Origin: Corynebacterium bouchesdurhonense
GTDB lineage: Bacteria > Actinomycetota > Actinomycetes > Mycobacteriales > Mycobacteriaceae
Direction of reading: 5' to 3'
Assembly: GCF_900078305.2 (NCBI RefSeq)
Contig: NZ_LT546028.1
Coordinates: 186,001-250,000 of the forward strand
Length of the DNA: 64,000 nucleotides
Within the stretch, counting starts at the first letter, position 1, and each line of letters begins with the position of its first letter. Below are positions 57,280 to 64,000 of this stretch, in pieces. Made by a program: the position numbers and the translations under genes. A model generated the notes under the pieces. It saw nothing but the letters and a program-made list of their open reading frames with translations, made no database searches and was not told the origin of the DNA.

Positions 57280-57783
57280 CTAGCAGGCGGCCGCGGCGCC
57301 GGTCAGCGCGCCGGCCACGCCGCCCACCACAGCGCCGGTTGCGGTGCCGATGCCGGGCACGGCCGAGCCCACAGCTGCGCCGCCGAGGGCCTCAGTGCCG
57401 GCGCCGCCGGCAATGCCTGCGGCGCACTTGCCCCAGTCGCCCCACCAGCCGTAGGTGGTCACGCCGTTGGCGCTCACCACGTCCACGCGCAGCTGCGAGT
57501 CGGAGCGCTGGGTGTAGACGAAGCGCACGTCAGAGCCGTCCTTGTCCTTCGCGGTCGCGGGCAGCGCCTCCACAACGTTGCCGGCAGCGTCGAGGACCTC
57601 GATTGCGTTGTGGGACTGCGCGAAGTGGGTGCCGTCGACAAGCGAAATCTCCAAACCCGCGCCATCCGCGGTCGGGGTGTAGGTGGCGGCCTCCTGCGGG
57701 GCCGCAGTCTCGGCGTGGGCGGTGCCGGCGGTGAGGATGGTTGCCGCGGCCAGGGTGGCTGCGGCTGCGCTCTTGAGGTTCAT
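57280..57783 (-). CDS. Secreted protein with Gly/Ala-rich bacteriocin-like C-terminus
   Basis: 167 residues. A Sec signal peptide (MNLKSAAAATLAAATILTAGTAHA, cleavage after AHA) leads a ~90-residue beta-rich domain. The C-terminal ~50 residues, bounded by two cysteines (WGKC and the terminal C), are built of GxxxG-type repeats: AGIAGGAGTEALGGAAVG, then VPGIGTATGAVVGGVAGALTGAAAA. This tail resembles the membrane-active part of class II bacteriocins. A longer upstream frame runs through an adapter-contaminated stretch and was rejected. A dispersed-element copy encodes S-L-V-D-G. Confidence 0.75.
   Translation of the reverse strand: MNLKSAAAATLAAATILTAGTAHAETAAPQEAATYTPTADGAGLEISLVDGTHFAQSHNAIEVLDAAGNVVEALPATAKDKDGSDVRFVYTQRSDSQLRVDVVSANGVTTYGWWGDWGKCAAGIAGGAGTEALGGAAVGSAVPGIGTATGAVVGGVAGALTGAAAAC
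57627..57658 (+). repeat. GTCGACAAGC dispersed element, copy 20
   Basis: Exact core (57634-57643), then GAAA; arms GGGT (57627-57630) and ACCC (57655-57658). It lies in the gene for the secreted bacteriocin-like protein. Confidence 0.6.
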
Positions 57784-57868
57784 TGGTTCTCCTATCGGTG
57801 CGTGCGGCCAGCGTTTCCGGCCTTGCTTCCAGACGCTATGCCCACCCGCCCAGCACCCGCCAGCCCAC

Positions 57869-57946
57869 GGGCCGGACTCGGTACGAAGGCTGTCTCCTTT
57901 ACACATCTCCCAGCCCCCGCAACGCGGGCCGGACTCGGTACGAAGG
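57869..57946. other. Chimeric segment: 21-bp direct repeat around a degraded Nextera adapter
   Basis: GGGCCGGACTCGGTACGAAGG-type repeats at 57869-57889 and 57926-57946 flank 57890-57923, which matches the reverse complement of the Nextera read-2 adapter at 28 of 34 positions (CTGTCTC, then TACACATCTCC and AGCCC). This looks like read-through carried into the assembly. The gap 57784-58044 otherwise holds only the pspC terminator. Confidence 0.85.
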
Positions 57947-57990
57947 TGCATGGATTGTGGCGTTTCGTGCCGCGCGCGCAAAAAGAGCAG

Positions 57991-58025
57991 CAAAAAGAAC
58001 ACCCGCGCCGACGCTGGCGCGGGTG
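57991..58025 (-). terminator. Terminator of the pspC gene
   Basis: A 10-bp stem (58000-58009 with 58016-58025), loop GACGCT, followed on the minus strand by TTCTTTTTG. It lies 20 bp past the stop of the PspC-like gene. Confidence 0.85.
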
Positions 58026-58044
58026 CGGAGGTGCCGGGCGGACG

Positions 58045-58266
58045 CTAGAACTCGGCCGGCATAACGATCCAGGCCACGATGTACGCCAGGACACCCGGGA
58101 GGATGCCGGCGAGCACGAGGACGCCGAAGACCAAGCGCACCAGGGTCGCGTCGACGCCCAGGTACTGGGCAATGCCGCCGCACACGCCGGCGATCATCTT
58201 GTCTGTCATGGAGCGGGTGAGCTTGCGCTCCGGCGGCTGGTTGTAGGTGGGGTACGGGGAGCTCAT
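58045..58266 (-). CDS. PspC domain protein
   Basis: 73 residues, a single PspC domain: KLTRSMTDKMIAGVCGGIAQYLGVDATLVRLVFGVLVLAGILPGVLAYIVAWIVMPAEF, with one or two membrane helices. PspC proteins act in envelope stress sensing in enterobacteria; in corynebacteria such short forms have no assigned role. ATG 58266 gives the typical short Pro/Tyr-rich start. No other psp genes are next to it. Confidence 0.88.
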   Translation of the reverse strand: MSSPYPTYNQPPERKLTRSMTDKMIAGVCGGIAQYLGVDATLVRLVFGVLVLAGILPGVLAYIVAWIVMPAEF

Positions 58267-58344
58267 GACATATGCCTTTCTTTTGAACACAATCTCGGTT
58301 ACACCACCCATTAAACGGATGCGCGGGGAAGCCGGCAACGGGGT

Positions 58345-58827
58345 TTACCCCGATTTCGGCCCCGAGTTTTCCTCGGCTTCGACGATGGCCCGCAGGAAGC
58401 GCAGGGCGCCGGCGCGGTCCTGCTCGCCGGTGGGGTCGAACACGAGCCTGCGCACCGTCTCCACGTGGTCCGGCACCGCGACCTCGAGGCGGCGCCACCC
58501 CTCCTCCGTCAGGGAGACCATCACGCCCCGGGAGTCGTCCTTGGCCGTGCACTTGGACACCAGCCCGCGCTTTTCCATGCGGGTGATCTGGTGCGACGCG
58601 CGGGAGCGGTCCCACCCCAGCTCGACGCACAGGTCGCGCAGCCGGATCTCCCCGCCCGGGGCCTCCGACAGGTTCACCATCACGGCGTATTCGGGCGACG
58701 AGAGGCCGGAAACCTCACGCAGCGCGTCGTCGATGCGGCGCGTGATCTTGACCGACGCCGCGATCATGTGGCGCCAGAGCTGCTGCTCTTCCTCACTCAA
58801 CCAGCGGGTCTCGTTTGCTTCCGACAC
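58345..58827 (-). CDS. MarR-family transcriptional regulator
   Basis: 160 residues. The winged helix is LSSPEYAVMVNLSEAPGGEIRLRDLCVELGWDRSRASHQITRMEKRGLVSKCTAKDDSRGVMVSLTEEGW, the classic MarR pattern, with DSRG in the wing. It is divergent from the YceI-family gene, whose promoter lies in the 115-bp gap, so it may control that gene and itself. The ligand is unknown. Confidence 0.92.
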   Translation of the reverse strand: MSEANETRWLSEEEQQLWRHMIAASVKITRRIDDALREVSGLSSPEYAVMVNLSEAPGGEIRLRDLCVELGWDRSRASHQITRMEKRGLVSKCTAKDDSRGVMVSLTEEGWRRLEVAVPDHVETVRRLVFDPTGEQDRAGALRFLRAIVEAEENSGPKSG

Positions 58828-58856
58828 CGTTCACACCTCTCCGGGAAAAATTGTTG

Positions 58857-58884
58857 TTGACACGTCATACTAGGTTGCTACTAT
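58857..58884 (+). promoter_or_regulatory. Promoter of the YceI-family gene
   Basis: -35 TTGACA (58857-58862), 16-bp spacer, -10 TACTAT (58879-58884). The spacer region is a likely MarR-type operator given the divergent regulator, though no clean palindrome is evident. Confidence 0.65.
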
Positions 58885-58942
58885 GGGGCCCGACGCCGAG
58901 TGGCGCAACTTACACAATCAGAACACACAGGAGCGATACGCA

Positions 58943-59479
58943 ATGGCAAATCTGCACGGAACCTGGAACATCGACCCCGTCCACTCCACCCTGAGCTTTG
59001 TGGTCCGCCACGCCATGGTGACCAAGGTGCGCGGTTCCTTCACCGACTGGAACGCAACCGTGACCGTGGATGGCGACGACCTGGCGCAGTCCCGCGCCGA
59101 GGCATCCATCAAGGTGGCATCCGTGGACACCCGCATGACCGACCGCGACGAGCACCTGCGCTCCGCGGACTTCTTCGACGCCGAGCAGTTCCCAGAGGCG
59201 ACCTTCACCTCTACCGCCGCGGACATCGACGCCGAGGGCAACGGCACCGTGACCGGCGACCTCACCATCAAGGACGTGACCAAGCCGGTCACCCTGAAGG
59301 TGGAGACCCTCGGTGTGGCGGAGGACCCGAGCGGCGAGACCCGCTGGGGCTTCGAGGCCAGCACCACCATCGACCGCACCGAGTTCGGCATCGACTTCAA
59401 CGCGCCGATGAACTCCGGCGGCCTGCTGCTATCCAAGGACATCAAGGTGGAGATCGAGGGCTCCGCAACCCGCGCGTAG
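58943..59479 (+). CDS. YceI-family protein
   Basis: 178 residues of the YceI beta-barrel family, which binds isoprenoid-like lipids. The start GTWNIDPVHSTLSFVVRHAMVTKVRGSFTDW and the later FTSTAADIDAEGNGTVTGDLTIKDVTKPVTLKVE are diagnostic. There is no signal peptide, so it is cytoplasmic, unlike E. coli YceI. The start follows CAGGAG. It is divergent from a MarR regulator; a similar pairing is common in actinobacteria and may link it to stress response. Confidence 0.93.
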   Translation: MANLHGTWNIDPVHSTLSFVVRHAMVTKVRGSFTDWNATVTVDGDDLAQSRAEASIKVASVDTRMTDRDEHLRSADFFDAEQFPEATFTSTAADIDAEGNGTVTGDLTIKDVTKPVTLKVETLGVAEDPSGETRWGFEASTTIDRTEFGIDFNAPMNSGGLLLSKDIKVEIEGSATRA

Positions 59480-59501
59480 CCGCGGGCGCCCGCCTCTTCC
59501 C

Positions 59502-62141
59502 CTACGCTCCACGGGCCGCCTTGAGCTCGTCCATGGAGTAGGTGCGCGCGGCCGCCACGCGGTCGAAGCGCTGGGGGAAGCAGGTGAGCACCAGCACTTG
59601 GGCGTTCTTGCCCACTTGTGAAAACAGCGCGTTCATGCGCGAAAGCCGCTCGGGGTCGGTAGCCCCGAGCGCGTCGTCCACCACCACCGGAACCGGGGTG
59701 GTGGATCCACTGTCTGTGACCACATCCGCGATGGCGAAGCGGGTAAGGATGGCCAGCTGCTCCCGGGTGCCGCCGGAGAGCTCAGTCAGGGGGACGGTCA
59801 CGCCGTCTACGGTGCGCTCGCTGATAGTGAGGTCCTCGCCCAGGTTGAAATCCACGCTGGGGCCGAAGAGTGTCCGGGCGCGGTTGCGAATCGCCTCGTT
59901 AAAGGGGGCGGCGTAGCGGGCGCGCGCCGCGTCGCGGTGGGCCCGCATGGTCTGCCAAAGCAGCTTCGCCGCCTCCGCGCGGCGGGTGGCGCGGGCCAGC
60001 TCCGTCTCGGCGGCGTCCAGCTCCGCCTCCGCGCGGTCGGCGCGCTCCGCGGCACCGGCGGCGAGGTCGATGTGGCCGGAGAGCTCCGCCACCCGGTTTT
60101 GCGCCTCGGCTCGACGCGCCTCGAGGTTGGCCAGGCGCGCCGCGGCACCCTCCAGCAACTGCTGGGCGAGTTCCGGATCGGCCTTTGCCAAGTCCGCGTC
60201 CAGCGCCTCAACGGCGGCGCGTGCCTCCTGTTCCGCGGCCTGGGCGGCGACAACCGCGGCATCCAGGTCCGCCGCCGCGGCCGCCTCCGCCGCCTTGGCC
60301 AGCTCAGAGGCGGCGGCTTGCGCCTGCGCCGCCTTCGCCTCCAGGCGCGTCTGGAGCACCGTGAGCTCGTGGGCCGCGGTCTTCTCGGAGTATGGCTTGA
60401 GGGCGGCCTCGGCTACCTCAACGTCGCGCTCGGCCGCGGCGAGGGCCTGCTGCGCCTCCTTTAGCGTCTGCTCCGTCTCGGCCTCGCTCGGCTGCTCCGC
60501 GTTGCCAGCGGTTTCGGCCGCCGCGGCGAGGCGGTCGCGCTCGGCGCGCAGCTCGTCGGCGTCGGCACCAGCGCCGGCCAGGGCGTCCTCGCGGCGCTGG
60601 CGGGCCGCCTTCACCTCGGCGGCGTGGGCGGTGCAGGCGTCTCGGGCGTCGCGGGCCGCGGCCACGGTGTCGCAGCCGGCCTCCTCTAGCAGCGCGGCCA
60701 GCTCGCCCTCGGCTCGCTCAACGGCCTCGCGCGGATCGCCCGCGCCCTGCGCTGCGCGGAAAACCACGGCAAAGTCGCCCAGGGTTAGGGTGGTGCCTTC
60801 GAAGACGGGGACGGCCTCGGTGCCGTCGATAAGCAGCTGCTCCCCCTCCACCACCGCAGTCTGGCCCGCGGCGGTGATCTCCAGTTTGGCGGAGGCGGCG
60901 TCGCGCAGCCGGCGCTGCAGCGTCACCTGGTTTTCGGCCTGCTCGAGGGCGCGGACGTCCTTGTCGCTCACCTCGCGCTCGGGGGCGCGGCGCAGCAACT
61001 CGGCGTACGCGTCCTCGGCGGCGGCGATGCGCTGGAGCTGCTCGTCCACCACCCGCAGGCGGTGCTGCGCGCGCACCCGCTCGCGGCGCGCCTCAGCCAC
61101 CTTCACCCCCTCGCGGGCGGCGCCCAGGTGGCGTTTCGCGTCCTCCACCGCGCGCGTGAGCTCACCTATCTTTTCGGCCTCGGCGTCGCGCGCCTCGGTG
61201 GCGGGCCCGAGCTTGCCCTGCAGCTGTTGCTCCTGCTCGGCGGCCTCCTCCGCGCGATCCCGCAGCGCGGCCCGCGCGGCTACGTCCTGCTCAGCGCGCT
61301 CGCGCGTCACCGTCGCGAGCGCAAGCCGCTCCCGGGCTTGCTCGGACTTGGCCACCACCTGGCCCGCGGCCTCGTGCTCTGCCTGGCGAACGCGCAGCTC
61401 TTCCTGCGCCTGCGGCAGCTCCTCTCCGATCGCCTCGATCTCGGCGCGCTTGCGCTCCACCTCCTCCACAAACCCGGCGAGGCGCTCCACCTCCTGCGCG
61501 TGGCGGCTACACTCCTCTCGCGCCTCGTCCACGGCCGTGAACAGCGCCTTGTAGCTCGCCTTCTCCTTCGGCGGCTCGGCGGCGGTGAAGTAGCGGGCGT
61601 ACTCGGCCTCGATCGCCTGCATCAGCGCGGTGTCCTCCTCCCCCGCCTGCTCGCCGCCTGCCTGCGCGTCGAGGGCCTTGCTTATCGACGGTATGCCCGC
61701 CGCCGCAATCCCCGGCTCCAGAGCGCCCTGGCGCAAAAACAGCGTGGTGGCCAACGAGGTGTCCATCTGCTCCGCCAGGATGCGCTCCAGCTCGTCGTCC
61801 GCCTCGCGGCCGGTGAGGTTGCGGCGCACGGGTGCGGTGACGGTGAGCTCGGCAAGCTTGGCCTTCAGCCAGCGTTTGTGAATGGTAAAGCTGTACTGCC
61901 CCACGGTGGCGCTCAACGTCACCTCAGGGCCGGTGTCTTTGCCGGCCGGCGCGTAGATCTTCATTTTCTTGCCACCCGCGGTGTGGCGCTCGCGCAGGAC
62001 CGTGTCGATCGCATCCAAGATGGTGGATTTCCCCGCCTCGTTGCAGCCGTGGATGATAATCACCCCGGTATCCGGCAGGTTGGCCAGCTCGAGGTGCTCG
62101 ATGCCGCGGAAGTTATCAATGGTCAGGGCGTGGATGCGCAT
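59502..62141 (-). CDS. SbcC/Rad50-like ATPase (YhaN type)
   Basis: 879 residues. Walker A IIIHGCNEAGKSTILDAID at about 28-46; a long coiled coil rich in Ala, Glu and Arg (about 180-700); then the ABC signature LTELSGGTREQLAILTRFAIAD and Walker B PVPVVVDDALGATDPERL. No CXXC zinc hook is visible in the coiled coil, unlike true Rad50/SbcC, so the YhaN-type subgroup fits better. It pairs with the nuclease encoded 2 bp upstream and probably processes DNA ends. Two dispersed-element copies lie inside the coiled-coil part. Confidence 0.88.
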   Translation of the reverse strand: MRIHALTIDNFRGIEHLELANLPDTGVIIIHGCNEAGKSTILDAIDTVLRERHTAGGKKMKIYAPAGKDTGPEVTLSATVGQYSFTIHKRWLKAKLAELTVTAPVRRNLTGREADDELERILAEQMDTSLATTLFLRQGALEPGIAAAGIPSISKALDAQAGGEQAGEEDTALMQAIEAEYARYFTAAEPPKEKASYKALFTAVDEAREECSRHAQEVERLAGFVEEVERKRAEIEAIGEELPQAQEELRVRQAEHEAAGQVVAKSEQARERLALATVTRERAEQDVAARAALRDRAEEAAEQEQQLQGKLGPATEARDAEAEKIGELTRAVEDAKRHLGAAREGVKVAEARRERVRAQHRLRVVDEQLQRIAAAEDAYAELLRRAPEREVSDKDVRALEQAENQVTLQRRLRDAASAKLEITAAGQTAVVEGEQLLIDGTEAVPVFEGTTLTLGDFAVVFRAAQGAGDPREAVERAEGELAALLEEAGCDTVAAARDARDACTAHAAEVKAARQRREDALAGAGADADELRAERDRLAAAAETAGNAEQPSEAETEQTLKEAQQALAAAERDVEVAEAALKPYSEKTAAHELTVLQTRLEAKAAQAQAAASELAKAAEAAAAADLDAAVVAAQAAEQEARAAVEALDADLAKADPELAQQLLEGAAARLANLEARRAEAQNRVAELSGHIDLAAGAAERADRAEAELDAAETELARATRRAEAAKLLWQTMRAHRDAARARYAAPFNEAIRNRARTLFGPSVDFNLGEDLTISERTVDGVTVPLTELSGGTREQLAILTRFAIADVVTDSGSTTPVPVVVDDALGATDPERLSRMNALFSQVGKNAQVLVLTCFPQRFDRVAAARTYSMDELKAARGA
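60807..60845 (+). repeat. GTCGACAAGC dispersed element, copy 21 (variant)
   Basis: Core GTCGATAAGC (60825-60834), arms GGGG (60807-60810) and CCCC (60842-60845) with a long loop. It lies in the SbcC-like gene; the gene strand reads L-L-I-D-G. Confidence 0.4.
61673..61698 (-). repeat. GTCGACAAGC dispersed element, copy 22 (variant)
   Basis: Minus-strand core GTCGATAAGC (61680-61689), arms GGGC (61673-61676) and GCCC (61695-61698). It lies in the SbcC-like gene, reading P-S-I-S-K-A. Confidence 0.4.
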
Positions 62142-62143
62142 GG

Positions 62144-63307
62144 TTAATTGGCCTCCTTGGACAGGCGGAAGAGCAGGTTGACGGCGTCCTTCGCGGCTTG
62201 GGTGTCCGCGCCCGGCGCGGCGGCGAGCTCGACCAGCTCGCGCATCGCGTCGCGCGCGTACCCGGTCAGCGGCAGGTTTTCCATCTCCTCGGCGCCCGGC
62301 TCGAGGTGCAGGCTCATCAGCCGCTCGCGCGGGTAGAGGGCAGCGAAGACCGGCTCGAGGGCCTCCAACCCCCGCTGCAGGGTGCCGGTGGCCTCCAGCC
62401 CCAGGGTGCCGGTGAGCGCGTACTTGATCACGGTGCGGTCCTTGACCGGGTACTCGCGCAGCTCCGCAAGCACGGCGTCCACGTCCGCGGCGTCCGCCAC
62501 CTCCCAGGAGCGGACCTCGAACGCCCAGCTGCCCGTGGCCGCCTTCTCCACCTCCACGGTCGAGTTCGTGCCCTGCTTGTCCACGCTCACCACTAGGGCG
62601 TTGCCGGAATCCACCTCGCCGCCGGCTACTTCCCCCGCTCCGCGCTCCAGGTAGTCGGTGGTTTCGGGCGAGCCGGAGTACCAGATCTTCCCGGTCCGCC
62701 CGAGGCTGTGGGTGGAGTGCGTGTCGCCCAAGGCGACGTAGTCCAAGGTGCCGTCTCTTAGCAACGGCTCCAACACGCCGATATCAATCACGGCCGCGGT
62801 GTCCTCGTCACCGAACCCCTCCACGGCGCCGTGGCCCACTAGCACGCGGATGCGCTCGGTCGGCTCGAGGCCGCGCACGGCCCTAGCGCAGAGGTCCTCG
62901 GCGGCGTGCTTGGCAGTGAGCGGCGCGCCGATAAGCTCCACCCCCTCGGCCACCTCCAGCGGCTGGGAATCGGTGATCACGTGCACGCCGTCCGCCTCGG
63001 CGGCGCGGGCGAGGATGGAATCCGCCACGAGCGGGTCATGGTTGCCGGGTAGCAGGTAGACGGGCACCGGCAGGGCGCGCAGTACCTCCTTTGCGCGGCC
63101 GAAGGTGGAGCTCTCCAGCGAGTTGTGTTCGAAGACGTCGCCCGCGACAACGATGAACTCCGCGCCGCGCTCCCGGGCGAGCTCCCCCACCCGCTCCACG
63201 GCGCGCAGCCGTGCATCGTCAAACCGCGATTGCGCCTCGGGGCGGAGGAACTTGCGCTTCATGCCCAGCTGCAGGTCCGAGGTGTGGATGAAGGTGGTTT
63301 TCGTCAT
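62144..63307 (-). CDS. SbcD/Mre11-like exonuclease (metallophosphoesterase)
   Basis: 387 residues. Phosphoesterase motifs: FIHTSDLQLGMKRKF (Asp11; the usual D-x-H is D-x-Q, Gln13), VVAGDVFEHNSLE (Asp57), LLPGNHDPLVADS (Asn89-His90), VLVGHGAVEGFG and ALGDTHSTHSLG. The His-to-Gln change affects a metal-ligand position, although DLQLG is seen in some YhaO-type homologues as I recall. ATG 63307 was chosen over an upstream frame. Operon with the SbcC-like ATPase; a LexA-like box lies about 45 bp upstream. Confidence 0.88.
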   Translation of the reverse strand: MTKTTFIHTSDLQLGMKRKFLRPEAQSRFDDARLRAVERVGELARERGAEFIVVAGDVFEHNSLESSTFGRAKEVLRALPVPVYLLPGNHDPLVADSILARAAEADGVHVITDSQPLEVAEGVELIGAPLTAKHAAEDLCARAVRGLEPTERIRVLVGHGAVEGFGDEDTAAVIDIGVLEPLLRDGTLDYVALGDTHSTHSLGRTGKIWYSGSPETTDYLERGAGEVAGGEVDSGNALVVSVDKQGTNSTVEVEKAATGSWAFEVRSWEVADAADVDAVLAELREYPVKDRTVIKYALTGTLGLEATGTLQRGLEALEPVFAALYPRERLMSLHLEPGAEEMENLPLTGYARDAMRELVELAAAPGADTQAAKDAVNLLFRLSKEAN

Positions 63308-63350
63308 GCCCCAACCTTTACCAGCCCCGCCCCACACGCACCCCACCCGA

Positions 63351-63366
63351 TCGAACACACGTACGA
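63351..63366 (-). promoter_or_regulatory. Candidate LexA (SOS) box upstream of the SbcDC-like operon
   Basis: TCGAACACACGTACGA fits the actinobacterial SOS consensus TCGAAC-N4-GTTCGA with one mismatch. It lies 44 bp before the nuclease start codon. It also forms part of an imperfect hairpin that could end transcription of the gene to the right. Confidence 0.6.
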
Positions 63367-63376
63367 TCCGGGTGGG

Positions 63377-64000
63377 TTACTCGCGGCCGCTCATCAGGTC
63401 GTAGAGGTCCTCGATGTCCGCCACGGCGTTCAGCAGGTCGATGTTGGTGAAAGAGACGGTCTCCAGCGCGTGCCGCAGAAGGTCCGTGTCCGAATCGTCG
63501 ATCATCGGCGCCACCTTCGGCCGCGGCAGGTCCGGCAGCTCGCGCCCGGACCAGAAGAAGGGCGAGCCCTCGCTCGCGTTCTCCTGCGCCAAGGACCGCG
63601 CGCTGCTGCGCACCGTCTCCTCCACCACGGTGGGGCTCAAGTTGCGCAAGGTGAACAGGGAGAGCGGCTCCGCGTCGATGTTTTGGGCGAGCACCTCGGC
63701 GAGCGCCACCGAGTGCTTGCACACCGCGGCGGAATCCGGGCAGTCGCAGTAAAAGCGGAAGTCTCCTGCCTCCGGCGCCAGCAGCGCGTCGAGCACCTCC
63801 GGTGGGAAATCCCCGCGCGCCGCCCGCTCAGACGCCCCGGGGTGGGCGGCCATTGCGCGCAGCGCCTCCTGCAGCTCCTGCGGTGTGCGCGGGGGCAAGA
63901 GCAGGCCGGTGGCAAAGGGCTCGTTCTGGCTGCCCATCACCTCCGCGTCCACGCGGCCCGCGCCGAGACGGAGCGCAACCACGTTGCCGCCCTCGGCGTA
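63377..64000 (-). CDS. SWIM zinc-finger protein (5' end outside window)
   Basis: At least 207 residues; the frame stays open to the window end, so the start lies beyond it. The SWIM motif is FYCDCPDSAAVCKHSVAL (CxC...CxH), preceded by ALRLGAGRVDAEVMGSQNEPF. In actinobacteria such proteins are often encoded with Snf2-type helicases and may bind DNA or proteins. The remainder (LRNLSPTVVEETVRSSARSL, FFWSGRELPDLPRPKVAP) is helical and without known function. It is on the same strand as the SbcDC-like pair, 69 bp upstream. Confidence 0.85.
   Translation of the reverse strand, partial: YAEGGNVVALRLGAGRVDAEVMGSQNEPFATGLLLPPRTPQELQEALRAMAAHPGASERAARGDFPPEVLDALLAPEAGDFRFYCDCPDSAAVCKHSVALAEVLAQNIDAEPLSLFTLRNLSPTVVEETVRSSARSLAQENASEGSPFFWSGRELPDLPRPKVAPMIDDSDTDLLRHALETVSFTNIDLLNAVADIEDLYDLMSGRE

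Noticed and set aside
57784..58002. N-terminal extension of the bacteriocin-like protein
   Set aside because: It reads through the adapter-derived segment, and the downstream ATG starts a proper signal peptide.

Overview
This window is chromosomal DNA from a high-GC Corynebacterium (Actinomycetota). The case rests on gene content and order: a Rho with a long Arg/Asn/Asp-rich insert, the rho-prfA-prmC-tsaC-wecA-atpI-atpBEFHAGDC block, actinobacterial NucS and DUF2550 proteins, and argS-lysA-hom-thrB close to narKGHJI. From memory this broadly matches the C. glutamicum order. I could not run any search.

Layout. 1-5.1 kb: glgB (5' end outside the window), then a minus-strand series of a thioredoxin-fold/TPR protein, an MTH1187-type protein, a small zinc-ribbon-like protein, nucS and a DUF2550 membrane protein. 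5.1-13.2 kb: the F1Fo ATP synthase operon and atpI. 13.2-18.9 kb: wecA, tsaC, prmC, prfA and rho. 19.4-25.1 kb, plus strand except mog: an acyl-CoA synthetase and the first molybdenum-cofactor set (moaA, moeA, moaC, mobA, mog). 25.3-33.7 kb: narKGHJI, for dissimilatory nitrate reduction. 33.7-39.5 kb: molybdate uptake (modA and a frameshifted modB-modC fusion) and the second cofactor set (moaD, second moeA, a moaB-moaE fusion, moeB with a rhodanese tail). Together these supply nitrate uptake, the Mo-bisMGD enzyme, its chaperone, molybdate import and every dedicated step of cofactor synthesis. 39.9-45.4 kb: thrB, hom, lysA and argS. 45.6-50.4 kb: lactate utilisation (lldP, lutABC). 50.8-56.4 kb: an accessory island at a tRNA-Arg(CCG). 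It is an IS481-family element inserted at the tRNA 3' end, itself interrupted by an IS21-family element, followed by a cadmium module (cmtR-like/cadD) and unassigned DNA. 56.5-64 kb: a LURP-one-like protein, a bacteriocin-like secreted protein with a small membrane protein, PspC, MarR/YceI, an SbcDC-like pair behind a LexA-like box, and a SWIM zinc-finger gene cut by the window edge.

Most unusual signal. The 10-mer GTCGACAAGC occurs 13 times exactly (both strands counted), where about 0.1 would be expected from base counts, and close variants bring the total to about 22. It lies between genes and inside genes in different reading frames. Many copies sit between short complementary arms whose sequence changes in step (GGGG/CCCC, GGAG/CTCC, GGTG/CACC, GGGGGC/GCCCCC). 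It is absent from the IS/cadmium island. I do not recognise it as a described element.

Data quality. Two stretches match Illumina Nextera adapter sequence (39564-39582, followed by a C/G-only tract, and 57890-57923, flanked by a duplicated 21-mer). The assembly at those points is probably wrong. The modBC frameshift lies in a C run and may also be an artefact.
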